From positions 1 through 60,519 of the forward strand of contig JAEUQF010000139.1 of the NCBI GenBank assembly GCA_016789745.1: a stretch of DNA of 60,519 nt, given 5' to 3'. Shown here piece after piece: positions 1-10,353 of this stretch (the stretch's first letter is position 1; each line of letters starts with the position of its first letter). The DNA is from Bryobacterales bacterium (GTDB taxonomy: Bacteria > Acidobacteriota > Terriglobia > Bryobacterales > Bryobacteraceae). A program made the position numbers and the translations under genes. Below the pieces are notes generated by a model. The model was given only the letters and a program-made list of their open reading frames with translations, did no database searches and had not been told where the DNA came from.

Positions 1-1119
1 GAGAAGACTTAGGTCCTGCATATTCCTAACGCCTGTTTGCTTGGAGTGGGTAACGGCCCAAGCCATGAGTCCGGTGAGGAGCGCCGTCGCCGCTATCGCA
101 CCGCCAGCGAGAATAGCGGCGTCAAGGATGCCCTCCGCCGCGAGCCACCGCCAAGTAAACTGCGCCCAATCCTTGCCGCCGCTGAGGAACTTGGTGAGCG
201 CCTCTCCGCCCACTTTCTTTTCCACCTCGCGCCATCCCTGCGCGCTCAGTCCGACGTTGAGGGCAATTTTCAACTTGAACTTGCCATGGTAGAGTGCGCC
301 ACCGATTGTCAAATCCTTGTTCCAGACCGCCGAAACGGCGAGCGAGAGGAAGGTATCGGACGCACTGAGACCGACCTCCGGCTCAATACTATCCCCGCTA
401 AGACTTGGGAATGCCTTCTTTACGCTGACACTCAATAACTTTGCAACTTCGGCCAGCGACCCGCCACTTTTGACAATACCGGCGATCGTTCCGATCACCC
501 CCCCATCCTTGTTCTTGAAATCGGCAGCGAGTTTGACCTTGATCCCTTCTCCCAGGTCCTTCTCTATCGACGCCTTCAGCGAGTCTTTGCTGATGATGAC
601 GTTCTCTGGGTGCTTCCCACCCGCATAGAGTCCACCCTCGAGCTCCACCTTGACACGGTAGATCAGCAGGCCCCCTGAGTACGCCGGTTTTCCCTTCTCC
701 GGGAAGTCGAACGGTTCCTTGATAGCGGTATCAAACGGCATCTCACGCGAGTAGACCCGCGATGCGGCGGGCCTGCTGAGCGGCACGGCTTCCGACTTGC
801 AACCCGGCCTGTGTTCTACCGGTACCGGTTGCTTGCGCTCGGGTATGTAGATTAGCCCCGGTTGCGCTTTGTGCGAGAAGCGCCAGTTCTTCCCGTCTCG
901 CGTGGCGAGTGTGCACCCAACGTAGTTTCGTAGGTACCAGTTGATTTGCGCGGGATGAGTCGTGCCGAAGTTGTGCATGAGCAGTTGTGTCAACGGCACC
1001 CGATAATGATGGGCTACGGACTCGAGCGTGTCGTCGTCCTTCACTCGGTGGGGCGTTTGGGTGCTTCCCGGACGCGGGCCTTTGGGCGCCAGGTTAGTGG
1101 GTCGTGACTCAATCGGCAT
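1..1119 (-). CDS. LysM-domain protein, 3' end beyond window
   Basis: I translated this frame by hand: it is open from an ATG at 1119 to the window edge, giving 373 codons without a stop. The start has a clear AGGAG about 8 nt upstream. Residues about 27-95 look like a LysM-type module: DDTLESVAHHYRVPL near the N-terminus, then INWYLRNYVGC, then a PGLIYIPE end, with an insertion between the halves. Residues 140-330 are rich in beta-forming sequence with amphipathic Lys-containing segments. A hydrophobic, probably membrane-active stretch (GGAIAATALLTGLMAWAV) follows near residue 350. LysM modules bind glycan, but LysM-like starts also occur in secreted effectors and contractile-injection proteins. 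The missing C-terminus could be a toxin domain, which cannot be judged here. Function unknown. Confidence 0.75.
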   Translation of the reverse strand, partial: MPIESRPTNLAPKGPRPGSTQTPHRVKDDDTLESVAHHYRVPLTQLLMHNFGTTHPAQINWYLRNYVGCTLATRDGKNWRFSHKAQPGLIYIPERKQPVPVEHRPGCKSEAVPLSRPAASRVYSREMPFDTAIKEPFDFPEKGKPAYSGGLLIYRVKVELEGGLYAGGKHPENVIISKDSLKASIEKDLGEGIKVKLAADFKNKDGGVIGTIAGIVKSGGSLAEVAKLLSVSVKKAFPSLSGDSIEPEVGLSASDTFLSLAVSAVWNKDLTIGGALYHGKFKLKIALNVGLSAQGWREVEKKVGGEALTKFLSGGKDWAQFTWRWLAAEGILDAAILAGGAIAATALLTGLMAWAVTHSKQTGVRNMQDLSLL

Positions 1120-1126
1120 GTTGTGT

Positions 1127-1135
1127 TCTCCTCTG
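1127..1135 (-). promoter_or_regulatory. Ribosome binding site of the LysM gene
   Basis: Read on the minus strand, AGAGGAGAA lies 7-8 nt before the ATG at 1119. This supports that start for a gene whose end is not in the window. Confidence 0.6.
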
Positions 1136-1309
1136 TGCGGCGGTTTATGTCCCGCTGCTGCGATGGAGTGGGCAACCAGTGTGCCGTTCGGAGGACGTGT
1201 GTTCTGCGCAACCCGGCTCTCCCCTAAATCATTGAATGTACGGGAACAATAGTCTGAGAACCCAAAGAGGCGGTCTCGCGTCGGGCTTAAGATGTTGCCT
1301 GCCTGCCCT

Positions 1310-1341
1310 ATCAGTGCGATTGTTACAGCAATCGCACTGAT
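1310..1341. other. Perfect 13-bp inverted repeat downstream of the kinase gene
   Basis: Arms 1310-1322 (ATCAGTGCGATTG) and 1329-1341 are exact reverse complements around a 6-nt loop. The structure lies 39 nt past the stop of the kinase gene and 190 nt before the LysM start. No T-run follows on either strand, so it is either an atypical terminator or RNA-processing hairpin, or a dyad binding site for the downstream gene. The rest of the 260-bp gap holds nothing I recognise. Confidence 0.55.
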
Positions 1342-1379
1342 TGGCAGTTGGGCCGGGCAAAAGTCGCCTCTAGAACGAC

Positions 1380-3795
1380 TTAAAGGTTCATCCGCCGCAG
1401 CAAGGCCGCAAACCGCGGATCCGGGCGCGATGGGTCCATGCGGGAGTCTACGCCCAGGTAACTCATCCAGCTATCCCGTCCCTCGTACGCTCGCTCCAGC
1501 CAGTGAAAAGCCTCGTCGGTATGGCCGAGCGCCGCATGAATGGCAGCAATCGGATAGGGAGGTACGTACTGACGCTGAGAGGCTTCACCCAATTGCTTTA
1601 GGACGGCGTTGGCCTCTACCGTTCTCCCCGATGCCGCGTAGGCATGCCCCAGCAAGGCCACCATCGAGGGCCGTTGGCGCGTGATGCGTACACAGTTCTG
1701 GAATTGCTCGATCGCGCTGTCCAATGCGCCAGTCTGCTCGTAGGCTAATCCCAGATACCACTGCGCCACCGGGAAGGCCGGGTCCATCTCGATGGCTTTC
1801 TTCAACGGCTCAACGGCACGAGGGTGCCGGTGAATCCACAAGTAATGCCAGCCCTGGTGCGAGTTGTTGGCGAGATCCAACGGGCCTAACTCAAGCGCGT
1901 GCCGGCCCATCCGATAAGACTCCTCCACCCGCCCCATCGACATCACGAAGTGAGAGTACCAATGGTGAGTCGAAGACGGGTTTGGCTCGTAAACCGAGGG
2001 CGATCCGGGATCGAGTTCGATCGACCGCCTGAGCTCCCGGTCGGCCAGTTCCCAATCCCATTCCCACTGATAGGCGACCCAGGGCCAACGAATCATGAGC
2101 GGATGCCAGCGAATCGTCAATCTGGATGGCCCGCGTCGCGGCGGCCTTCGCTTTTGCCCAGGCATCCTTCGGCGGAATCAGGGCAAAGTTGTAGTTTGCC
2201 AGGTTGTTGTACAGAGCCGCCAGGCCCGCGTAGGCCGGAGCATAGTTCGGATCTGCCTGGATGGCCTGCTGAAGGTACTCAATCCCTTTGGTGAAGCCGT
2301 CGGGAGTCTTCTTATTCCAGTGGAAGCGGCCGCGCAGATACAATTGGTAGGCTTCCGCATTTTGGGTGTAGCGCTTGGTCAGGCGTTTCCTGTCTTCGCC
2401 GGTAAGGCGGATTCGGAGGCGCTCGGAAATCTCAGTCGAGATTTCCTCCTGTACGGCTTGCATATCCGCGACCCTGCGGTTGTATCGCTCGCCCCAGAGT
2501 AGCCGGTTATCGCGAACATCGATCAACTCCACACTGACGGATAGTGCATCGTCAAGACGCGTCACCCGCCCGACCAGCACCGTCTGTACCTGTAAGGCCT
2601 GGCCAACCGCGTGGGCGTCTATATCTCGTCCCTTATGACGGAATATCGAGTTTCTCGGCATCACCGCCAGGTTCGGAGCACGGGAGAGGCTGTTAATCAG
2701 GCTCTCCGTAATGCCATCTCCCAAGTACTCCATGTCCAGATTTCCGCTGGTGTTCAGGAAGGGTAAAATTGCGATCGACCGGGTGCCGCTGCCTACCGCG
2801 AACAGCCAATAGATCATCGCACTCGCCAGAAGCGCGGAGAGGAGGGCGGCCATCGTCAGGACGATTCTGCGGCCGGCCGGCCGTCCCAGTTTGCTGCCAG
2901 CGGATTGCGGCCGCTCCACACCGCCCTCGGCCTTACTCGCGTGATCCCATGCGACGTAGAGTTCCTCCATGGTTTGCCACCGCTGGTCTGGTACCTTCCC
3001 AAGGCAGCGCATCACGACGGTCGCCACGGCCGTCGATATTCCCTTGACGCCGATTTCCGATAGCAGCGGCGGTTGGTCGCGCAAGACGGCTGCGATCGCA
3101 TTGCCGCGTCCGTCGGCTTGGAAAGCTCTCCGGCCGCACAGCATTTCATAAAGAACGGCTCCTGCCGCGTGTATATCGCTACGTGGGCTGGCGAGCTGCC
3201 CTTGCAGCACCTCGGGAGCCATATACAAAGGCGTGCCGATCAGATGGCTCGGGTCGGTCAACAGCTTCTCAGTTTGATCGGCGTCGGGTGCGCCAGGGGC
3301 GCGTGGGTCCATAATCTTCGCCGATCCGAAATCCAGCAGCTTTGTCCACGGCGCCTGCTGATTGCGGAGGAGGAAGATGTTGCTCGGTTTCAGGTCGCGG
3401 TGCAGAATGCCTTTCTGGTGGGCATGCCGCAGAGCATCGAGAATCTGCCGGCCGGCGATCAGTGCCTCGGGCAAAGGCAGCGGCCCTCGCTTCAGCCGGT
3501 CCTCCATCGTTTCGCCTTCCAGGTGTTCCATTACCAGGTACTGAAAAGGGCCGCTGTCTCCAACATCGAACAGAGTGCAGATATGCGGGTGATGCAGACT
3601 CGATATGGCTCGCGCCTCTAACTCGAATCGGCGTTGGAAGTCTTTGCTCGCTCCCAGATGGGGGGCAAGGACTTTGACAGCGATCACGCGGTCGAGGCGG
3701 GTGTCCTTCGCCCGATACACGTGCCCCATCCCGCCTTTTCCGATTGGGGCGAGTATCTGATAAGGACCGAGGTGGTCGCCGGGCGTCAGGGTCAC
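1380..3795 (-). pseudogene. Ser/Thr protein kinase with TolB-like and TPR regions, frameshifted
   Basis: Two overlapping frames form one protein of about 804 residues. The first runs from a GTG at 3795 and the second ends at 1380. Kinase domain about 12-285: GKGGMG loop at 19-24, Lys41, HRD 132-134, DFG 155-157, and a GTPLYMAPE activation segment. One membrane helix spans 311-334. Then comes a TolB-like region (SIAILPF, about 339-470) and TPRs to the end. An extra base within the GGG at 2082-2084 shifts the frame after residue 571. Removing it joins HDSLA directly to WVAYQWEW, the usual continuity for this family. As written, the first frame would run to 1891 and end in nonsense sequence, leaving the kinase intact but losing most TPRs. 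A sequencing error is quite possible. A TANNCT hexamer (TAGTCT) lies 9 nt before the GTG. The gene diverges from the next one. Confidence 0.85.
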
Positions 3796-3852
3796 GGTGT
3801 CAGAAGACTACCAAGCTGCTTCTCCCAACGCAAACCCCTCGCGACAAACATA

Positions 3853-3869
3853 ACTATCAATTCGATAGT
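3853..3869. promoter_or_regulatory. Short palindrome in divergent promoter region
   Basis: ACTATC-AATTC-GATAGT is a perfect 6-bp dyad. It sits in an AT-rich island within the 269-bp gap between the divergent kinase (start 3795) and secreted-protein (start 4065) genes. It is a candidate operator, but short dyads arise by chance. I see no other clear signal in this gap apart from GGAGG at 4054-4058, which serves the next gene. Confidence 0.3.
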
Positions 3870-4064
3870 GCAAAACAATCGGTGTGATGGCATCGAGGCG
3901 CCGGAGTATTCGCCAAGCTGCCAGGCCATTGCCTCCTTCTGGGAAGGAAGCCTCTATGTTAGAACAACTTACCGATCAGGCTTCAGCGGTCTCCCAGCCT
4001 GGTCTTCCGATTGCCTTCTCCGGCATGTACCGGCCCGGCCGGTGATGGATCTCGGAGGACAGCA

Positions 4065-7000
4065 ATGAGGACTGCAATCAACACAACACTACGACGCCGA
4101 TTGGTGACGATAGGCTGGTTTCTGGTGCTGGCAGTATTACCCCGGAATGCCAGCGCCCAGGGGAATGAGGGCAATGCTTGCTTCATTGGTGCCGGACCGA
4201 ATGGCTATGCCATCAAAACCGTGGCACCATCTCTCATCACTGCCGGGCGCCCGAGTTTTACCCTTAGGGTAGAAGCTCTAGGATCCGTTGTTAGCTCGGC
4301 TTTCTTTATTCGGTGGAATGGCCAGGCACTTCCCAACCCGGGCTTCAGCGAGCAAACACTCAGCACTTGCCGCACGCTCACCGCGACCGTCTCCAGCGGC
4401 TTGGTCGCCGTCCCTGGGACCGCGCAGATCGATATCTGTTTCGTCCAAGGTGACTTGCACTGCTCAACCCCATCCACTGTGACCATCCGTCCGGCGCCGT
4501 CCATCACTTCACTGAACCCGTCGTCAACGGTCATCGGCGGCCCTACGTTCAACCTCTTCGCAAGCGGGCAGAACTTCTATCCGGGCGACAGGATTGTTTT
4601 CGACGGCGAGACGCTCTCCACATCGTTCTCCAACTCCTCGTTGCTATCCACCAGTGTTCCCTCTTACTACCTGAGTTACGTAGGATCCGCGACGGTTTCG
4701 ATCTCTACCGCCGATGGATTCGTCTACGCGGAAACACCCTTCCCGATCGGCAATCCGATCAATGTCACCGTCACCACCAATCCAGTTGGCCGGCCGTTCA
4801 CGGTTGACGGGATAACCTACAACACCACGACAGTGTTCCAATGGGCCCCGGGCAGTCCCCACACGATTGCCGTCACCAGCCCGCAGGACAATGGAGACAC
4901 CCGGTTCACCTTCCAGAACTGGAGCAACAGCGGACCAATCAGCCAGTCGGTCTCCCCAACAGCCGCAATTACGTACACGGCTTTTTTCAGCACTTCGCAC
5001 AAACTCACCACAATTTCATCCGGCAACGGCACGGTCAGCCCATCCACCAGCTACCGGGCGGCGAACGAGAACGTCAGCGTCACGGCGACTCCGGACCCCG
5101 GTCGTCAGTTCAACGGCTGGTCCGGTGACGCCACCGGCTCAAACAATCCGGTGTCCGTCCTCATGAACGGTCCCAAAACAGTTACCGCAAGCTTCGGGCC
5201 GGCACCAATCAGTATCACCGTGACCACGGATCCAATCGGGCGCCAGTTCGTAGTAGACGGGCAGACCTACACCTCACCCGCTCCCCCGTTCCAGTGGGCC
5301 GCGGGCAGTCCCCACACGATTGGTGTCACTAGCCCGCAGGACAGTGGGGATACGCGGTTCACCTTCCAGAACTGGAGCGACAACTTACCAATCAGCCACT
5401 CAGTTTCCCCACCAGCCACAATCACGTACACAGCCTTTTTCAGTATGTCTCACAAACTCACCACCAACGTGTCGCCGTCCTCAGCAGGTACCGTAACCCC
5501 GTCGTCCGGGAACTACCACGCCGCTGGCAGCCCGGTCCAAGTCACGGCCTCGGCCAACCCCGGCTATACCTTCAGTGGTTGGTCGGGAGACCTCAGTGGG
5601 GCAAGCAACTCCGCGCAACTGATGATGAACGCCCCGAAGTCAATCACCGCTAACTTCGTATCTACAAACGTAACAACCTCGCCGGCATCCCTGTCATTTA
5701 TCGGCGGAGCAGGTGGACTGGCCATTGGTTCGCAAAATCTAACCGTCACCAGTTCGCTCCCGTATACGGTGTCGGCCCAAAGCTCCGGATCCTGGCTTTC
5801 CGTCGCCCCAGCCAGCGGCCCAGGACCGCATACCGTTTCCATAAGCAACATCGCGGGCATGGCTGCCGGCACCTACTCCGGCTCCATTAACATCACCACC
5901 TCGGCCGGGAACAGCTCGGTTCCCGTCACACTGACCCTGGTCAGTTGTACGCCCGCCCTGCAGCCCTCCAGCAACACCGTCGGAGCCGCTGGTGGAACGG
6001 GATTCTCGTTCACGGCCCTGTTCAACAACCTGCCGTTCTGCAACGTGAGTCTGCAACAACCCAATGCGCCTTGGCTCACCGGCAATTCGTCCCCAACGGC
6101 GGGTGGCCTCCGTGTGGATTACTCGGTGGCCGCGAACAGCGGGAGCCAAAGGACGGGCGTCCTCGAGGTTAATGGAGCAGTCTTCACGGTCACGCAAACC
6201 AACGCGCCGGCAACCTGCACTGTTAGCGCGTCGCCAACACAGACGAGTTTCCCCCAAGCGGGAGGGACGGCAACCGTCAACGTGACCGTCACGGGAACAG
6301 GTTGCTCCTGGACAGGCGCCCCCGGCGTTCCCTGGATCTCGTTCCCGTCGGGAGCAGCGGGTGCGGGGAGCGGATCCTTCGTATTCTCGGTCGAAAGCAA
6401 TCCAAGCAGTCAGTCCCGCCAAGGATCGATCACCGTGAAAGACCAAACCATCACGATCCAGCAGAGTGGCGGCGGCTCCACCTGCCAGCCCACGTTGACA
6501 CCGGGTTCGGCCACCGTCGGTTCGGGCGCTACGAATGGCGTGATTGAAGTAGGCGGCTCCTGTAACTGGGTTGTGGACAATAGTTCGTCGTTCGTAACAA
6601 TCCAGAGCGGATCACAAGGCACGAGCCCCGGCACGATTCGCTACAGCGTGGCGTCAAACCCCGGAATCAGCCCGCGGAGTGGTGTGATCTCGATTGGCGG
6701 ACGGTCCTTCCGGTTGACGCAGAACGCGACGGATTGCACCTTCCAGATCGCCTCGGCCCCCGGAAACGCCCCCGCTGGCGCTTCCTCGCAAAGCATCACT
6801 GTACGGACCGTACCGGGTTGCAGTTGGAACGCGTCGACGCCCGCCGATTGGATCACGATTGTGAGCGGAGCCAATGGAAGCGCCGATGGCAAGCTGGTCT
6901 TGAGCCTAACATCGAACAGCGGCGGCCAGCGCAGCGCCGTGGTCACCGTGGCGGGCCAGAGCCTCATCGTTACGCAGGAGAGCGGTTCGAACTGTCCGGT

Positions 7001-10000
7001 CGTCTTGGATGCCGCAAGCGCGACCTTCGATGCGACCGGCAGCCCCATCGCCCGCGTGCTGGTGAACTCCCCCTCGTCCTGTTCCTGGAACGTCGTTCCC
7101 AATGCTCCCTTCGTGTCCGTGCTGAGCGGGCCGAGCGGTAGCGGTAGCGGAACTGTCTCCTATAGCGTGCAGCCCGGACAGGCTGCCCGGCAGGGCACGC
7201 TTACGATCGGGGGGCGGACATTCACGGTGAGGCAATTGTCACCTGCTTGCGAATACTCGCTTTCCAACGTCCGCGGTACCGTTCCGGCGACGGGTGGAGA
7301 CGTCACGCTCCAAGTATCCGCGACATCGCCCAGTTGCCTGCCGGTGCCCAGCGGAGCTCCGCCGCAGTGGGTCATGCAGTCGGTGACGGCGAACGCAGGC
7401 CGCCAGGCAACGCTCCTGCTGCGTGCCGGTCCGAATCCAGGCGTAGCCCGCGAGACGGCCTGGAAGATTGGCGACCAAAGCTTCACGTTGACGCAGACGG
7501 CGCAGGGCGAGTTTACCTGCGCGCTGCGCACGCCCGTGGCGTCCCAAGCACGATCGGAAGGCCGTACGGAACTCGCGGGCGAACTCGTGCTGGAATGCAA
7601 CGGCAACAGCACGGTGGCCATGACGGGCGATGTCCTGGTCCGGTTCAACACCAACTTCACCAGCAAGCCCGAGGGTTCGGCGACCGAAGCGCTGCTCCTG
7701 GTGGAGGATGCAGTGCTGCCACCCTCGCTGAACACCATCCACGGCATCGTCGCATCGAACAACGCGGTGCGGTTTCCGGATGTGCCGCTGGCATCGGCCG
7801 GCCCGAATGCCACCAGGACGTTCCGCATGACGAACCTCCGCCTCGACGCGAGCCTTCCGAATCTCCCGGAGGCACTCACCGCCACGGTCACGGTCATCGG
7901 GCCTTTCCGCAACATCGTCGTGCAGAACGACAGCCAGACCGTCGCCCGGCGTGTTGCCAGCCTGCAGACCAGCATCGGCACCGCGCAGCCGGTTAGCGGC
8001 GGTCTCCGTATCCCCGTGACGTTCCGCGAACGCATTCCGAACGCATTCCGAAATCGCTATGCAGAGGACAGCTCCCGGTTTATCCTCACCATCCACCCTG
8101 GGGTCAGCATGGCGGACTCCGGCACCAGACTGATCGTGAAACTGCGCTCCCTGCCGCTCGACGCAAAGGTGAGTGCTCCGTTGTATCCCGATTCGGGACA
8201 GTCGGCGCAGCTCGTGCCCGACGATCCGAATGGCGCGGGTACGGGTTTGCGGACAGCCGCAGTGCCCGGCAATTCGTTGGTCGACATTCCGGTGGTGAAC
8301 GGCGAGGCTACGCTGGCTTGGGAAATTCTGTCGGCGGACCCGGCATCCATCGAGACGCACACCTTCACCATCTTCGTCAGCGGCGCAACCAACCTCGAAT
8401 CACGGCTGACCGCCTCCATGGGCCCCTTCGCCCCGAATACGGCGCGGCCGCCGGTGCCTAGCTTCCTCGACCCCGCGGCGCCGCTGTATCGGATGCCGGT
8501 CGTCCGGCTCACCACGAAGGTGACGCCCAATGCATTGACGCAAGAGTCGGCCGCCCGCCGCGCTCCGACGCCAAATCGCTCGGCTATCATTGAGACAACC
8601 GCTACATGCGAGACGAGTGGGGGTTGCCCCGACTTCACCGCAACCGGCAATGCGTCTTCCGGCTCGGGGTTTACGGGCTGCCAATCCGAAGCAACTTGCA
8701 GTAACGACGGGCGAGGTGGAAGCATCTCCTCGCCGGGGTTGGCCGAAGGGCAGCAGGTGAAAGGCTCGTTCCAAACAGAGCTTAACTCGAATGCGCCTGT
8801 AAGCTCCATCGGGGCACAGTTCGGCAGCCATGGGTCCACCAGTGAGGCGGCTGAGTGTCTGGCGCGGTTGGATGCCCTTCCGGCCCTCCCGGTCACTGCT
8901 TCCCAGGGTACATTCCGGGTTTATGCCTGCGGCATTTGGTACCTCTCCAGCAGCGTGACCTGGATCAGGTTTACCCCGGCGTTTGGCCAGGGGGACATGG
9001 ACGTCCAGTACACCGTGGAACCGAACACGGGCGGCGTTACCCGGAGCGCGGTAATCCAGCTCGCCTCGAGCAGCAACCCCCGCATCCAAGTGGTGCAGAC
9101 GGGGAATCCAACGCCGGGCGCCGGACTCCGGTTCGTGCCCGTGGCTCCGTGCCGCCTGCTGGATACGCGAACGCTTTACGCGGGGACGACGTGGACTGGG
9201 TTATACGGCCCACCGACTCTCGTTGCCGGCCAAACGCGACGGCTGCCGGTCGCCGGCGGAGCTCACTGCGGCATTCCCGCCTCGGCCAAGGCTTTCGCCC
9301 TGAACGTCACGGTCGACACGGTCGAGAATCGCACGGGGCCTGTCGATTACTTGACCGTCTATCCCACCGGTCAAAGTATGCCGGAGTATTGGACGGTGCG
9401 GACGACAACGGGCGGCTATATCGCGAATTCCGCCATCGTTCCGGCAGGCTCGGACGGGTCGGTGTCGATCTTCTCCTCGAACAATGTGAACGCCGTGATC
9501 GACATCAATGGGTACTTCACGGACGATCCAGCCGCGCCTGGACTGCTTTACTATCCCTTCGGGCCCTGCCGCGCGGTCGACACCCGGGATGTCTACAACA
9601 GCCTGCCTCCTCCCTTCGGACACCAGCGATTTCAGGCGGACGAAACCAGGTCGTTCCGGCTTCCGTCCTCGCCTAATTGCGCCGGATTGAAAGCGGCCTC
9701 AGCCTACTCCCTCCAGATGACATTGACTCCGGGGCCGGTCGACAATGGGGGGGCAGTAGCCTTTATAACCGCATGGGCGCAAGATACCCGCCCGCAAGTG
9801 TCGAATATGAATGCGCTGCAGGGTTACGCCGTCGCTAACAGCAGCATCGTTCCAGCCGCTGCCGGTGGGAGCATCAATGTCTACTCCCCAAACGTTACTA
9901 ACCTGCTTCTCGATGTCAACGGCTACTTCGCTCCCGATGACGGGTCAGGGGCCGGGCTGTACTACTTCCCGGTGCGCCAATGCCGGCTGCTCAACACGCA

Positions 10001-10340
10001 GGATCCAACGCTACCCGGAGTCTATGGGCCTGCCCAAATGCTTGCGGCCACGGATCGTGTGGTTCCGATCGCCGGGTCACCGCGCTGCCCGGGTCTGCCC
10101 ACTACTGCGAAAGCCTGGGCGCTGAACGCCACCGCTATCCCGAACGGCACGGGCCTCCCGTTTCTCAGCATGTGGCCTGCGGCGGCCCCATGGCCGCAGG
10201 TCTCGCAGTTGAACGCCTTCCAGGGACAGACGTTGTCGAACTCGGGAATCGTATCGGCTGGACCGAACGGCGCGATCCAGGTGAAGGTGAACGCCACCAC
10301 TCACGTGGCGCTGGAAGTCGCCGGGTACTTTGCCCGTTAG
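4065..10340 (+). CDS. Giant secreted BACON / InlB-type repeat protein (2091 aa)
   Basis: The ATG at 4065 follows GGAGG by 6 nt and begins a signal peptide (positive MRTAINTTLRRR, hydrophobic core, cleavage near ASAQ). An in-frame ATG 54 nt upstream would bury the signal and is rejected. Order of regions: an IPT/TIG-like segment near 140-220; two divergent InlB-B-type repeats near 231-525 (VTVTTNPVGRPF, FNGWSGDATG and FSGWSGDLSG); a BACON-type array near 534-1140, many units with CSW...VSGANG and FxVTQ ends; a 330-residue domain near 1147-1500 shared with the protein at 31492-35925; a short Cys-rich segment near 1515-1560; one more BACON-like unit; and three tandem repeats of about 140 residues (1684, 1824, 1962 onward) with P(C)R(L/A)(L/V)(D/N)T starts and NGYF ends. 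It is probably a surface or extracellular adhesin or carbohydrate-binding protein; the ligand is unknown. Confidence 0.88.
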   Translation: MRTAINTTLRRRLVTIGWFLVLAVLPRNASAQGNEGNACFIGAGPNGYAIKTVAPSLITAGRPSFTLRVEALGSVVSSAFFIRWNGQALPNPGFSEQTLSTCRTLTATVSSGLVAVPGTAQIDICFVQGDLHCSTPSTVTIRPAPSITSLNPSSTVIGGPTFNLFASGQNFYPGDRIVFDGETLSTSFSNSSLLSTSVPSYYLSYVGSATVSISTADGFVYAETPFPIGNPINVTVTTNPVGRPFTVDGITYNTTTVFQWAPGSPHTIAVTSPQDNGDTRFTFQNWSNSGPISQSVSPTAAITYTAFFSTSHKLTTISSGNGTVSPSTSYRAANENVSVTATPDPGRQFNGWSGDATGSNNPVSVLMNGPKTVTASFGPAPISITVTTDPIGRQFVVDGQTYTSPAPPFQWAAGSPHTIGVTSPQDSGDTRFTFQNWSDNLPISHSVSPPATITYTAFFSMSHKLTTNVSPSSAGTVTPSSGNYHAAGSPVQVTASANPGYTFSGWSGDLSGASNSAQLMMNAPKSITANFVSTNVTTSPASLSFIGGAGGLAIGSQNLTVTSSLPYTVSAQSSGSWLSVAPASGPGPHTVSISNIAGMAAGTYSGSINITTSAGNSSVPVTLTLVSCTPALQPSSNTVGAAGGTGFSFTALFNNLPFCNVSLQQPNAPWLTGNSSPTAGGLRVDYSVAANSGSQRTGVLEVNGAVFTVTQTNAPATCTVSASPTQTSFPQAGGTATVNVTVTGTGCSWTGAPGVPWISFPSGAAGAGSGSFVFSVESNPSSQSRQGSITVKDQTITIQQSGGGSTCQPTLTPGSATVGSGATNGVIEVGGSCNWVVDNSSSFVTIQSGSQGTSPGTIRYSVASNPGISPRSGVISIGGRSFRLTQNATDCTFQIASAPGNAPAGASSQSITVRTVPGCSWNASTPADWITIVSGANGSADGKLVLSLTSNSGGQRSAVVTVAGQSLIVTQESGSNCPVVLDAASATFDATGSPIARVLVNSPSSCSWNVVPNAPFVSVLSGPSGSGSGTVSYSVQPGQAARQGTLTIGGRTFTVRQLSPACEYSLSNVRGTVPATGGDVTLQVSATSPSCLPVPSGAPPQWVMQSVTANAGRQATLLLRAGPNPGVARETAWKIGDQSFTLTQTAQGEFTCALRTPVASQARSEGRTELAGELVLECNGNSTVAMTGDVLVRFNTNFTSKPEGSATEALLLVEDAVLPPSLNTIHGIVASNNAVRFPDVPLASAGPNATRTFRMTNLRLDASLPNLPEALTATVTVIGPFRNIVVQNDSQTVARRVASLQTSIGTAQPVSGGLRIPVTFRERIPNAFRNRYAEDSSRFILTIHPGVSMADSGTRLIVKLRSLPLDAKVSAPLYPDSGQSAQLVPDDPNGAGTGLRTAAVPGNSLVDIPVVNGEATLAWEILSADPASIETHTFTIFVSGATNLESRLTASMGPFAPNTARPPVPSFLDPAAPLYRMPVVRLTTKVTPNALTQESAARRAPTPNRSAIIETTATCETSGGCPDFTATGNASSGSGFTGCQSEATCSNDGRGGSISSPGLAEGQQVKGSFQTELNSNAPVSSIGAQFGSHGSTSEAAECLARLDALPALPVTASQGTFRVYACGIWYLSSSVTWIRFTPAFGQGDMDVQYTVEPNTGGVTRSAVIQLASSSNPRIQVVQTGNPTPGAGLRFVPVAPCRLLDTRTLYAGTTWTGLYGPPTLVAGQTRRLPVAGGAHCGIPASAKAFALNVTVDTVENRTGPVDYLTVYPTGQSMPEYWTVRTTTGGYIANSAIVPAGSDGSVSIFSSNNVNAVIDINGYFTDDPAAPGLLYYPFGPCRAVDTRDVYNSLPPPFGHQRFQADETRSFRLPSSPNCAGLKAASAYSLQMTLTPGPVDNGGAVAFITAWAQDTRPQVSNMNALQGYAVANSSIVPAAAGGSINVYSPNVTNLLLDVNGYFAPDDGSGAGLYYFPVRQCRLLNTQDPTLPGVYGPAQMLAATDRVVPIAGSPRCPGLPTTAKAWALNATAIPNGTGLPFLSMWPAAAPWPQVSQLNAFQGQTLSNSGIVSAGPNGAIQVKVNATTHVALEVAGYFAR

Positions 10341-10353
10341 AGGAGTCACCCTT

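Noticed and set aside
5668..7500. Regular repeats that could suggest a CRISPR array or DNA satellite
   Set aside because: The periodicity is at protein level (BACON units of about 85 residues) with diverged DNA; no short direct repeats with spacers.
7239..8360. Long minus-strand open frame (373 codons) inside the 4065 giant
   Set aside because: Arg/His-rich composition, no ribosome site, and it lies antisense to a well-supported signal-peptide protein; an effect of high G+C.
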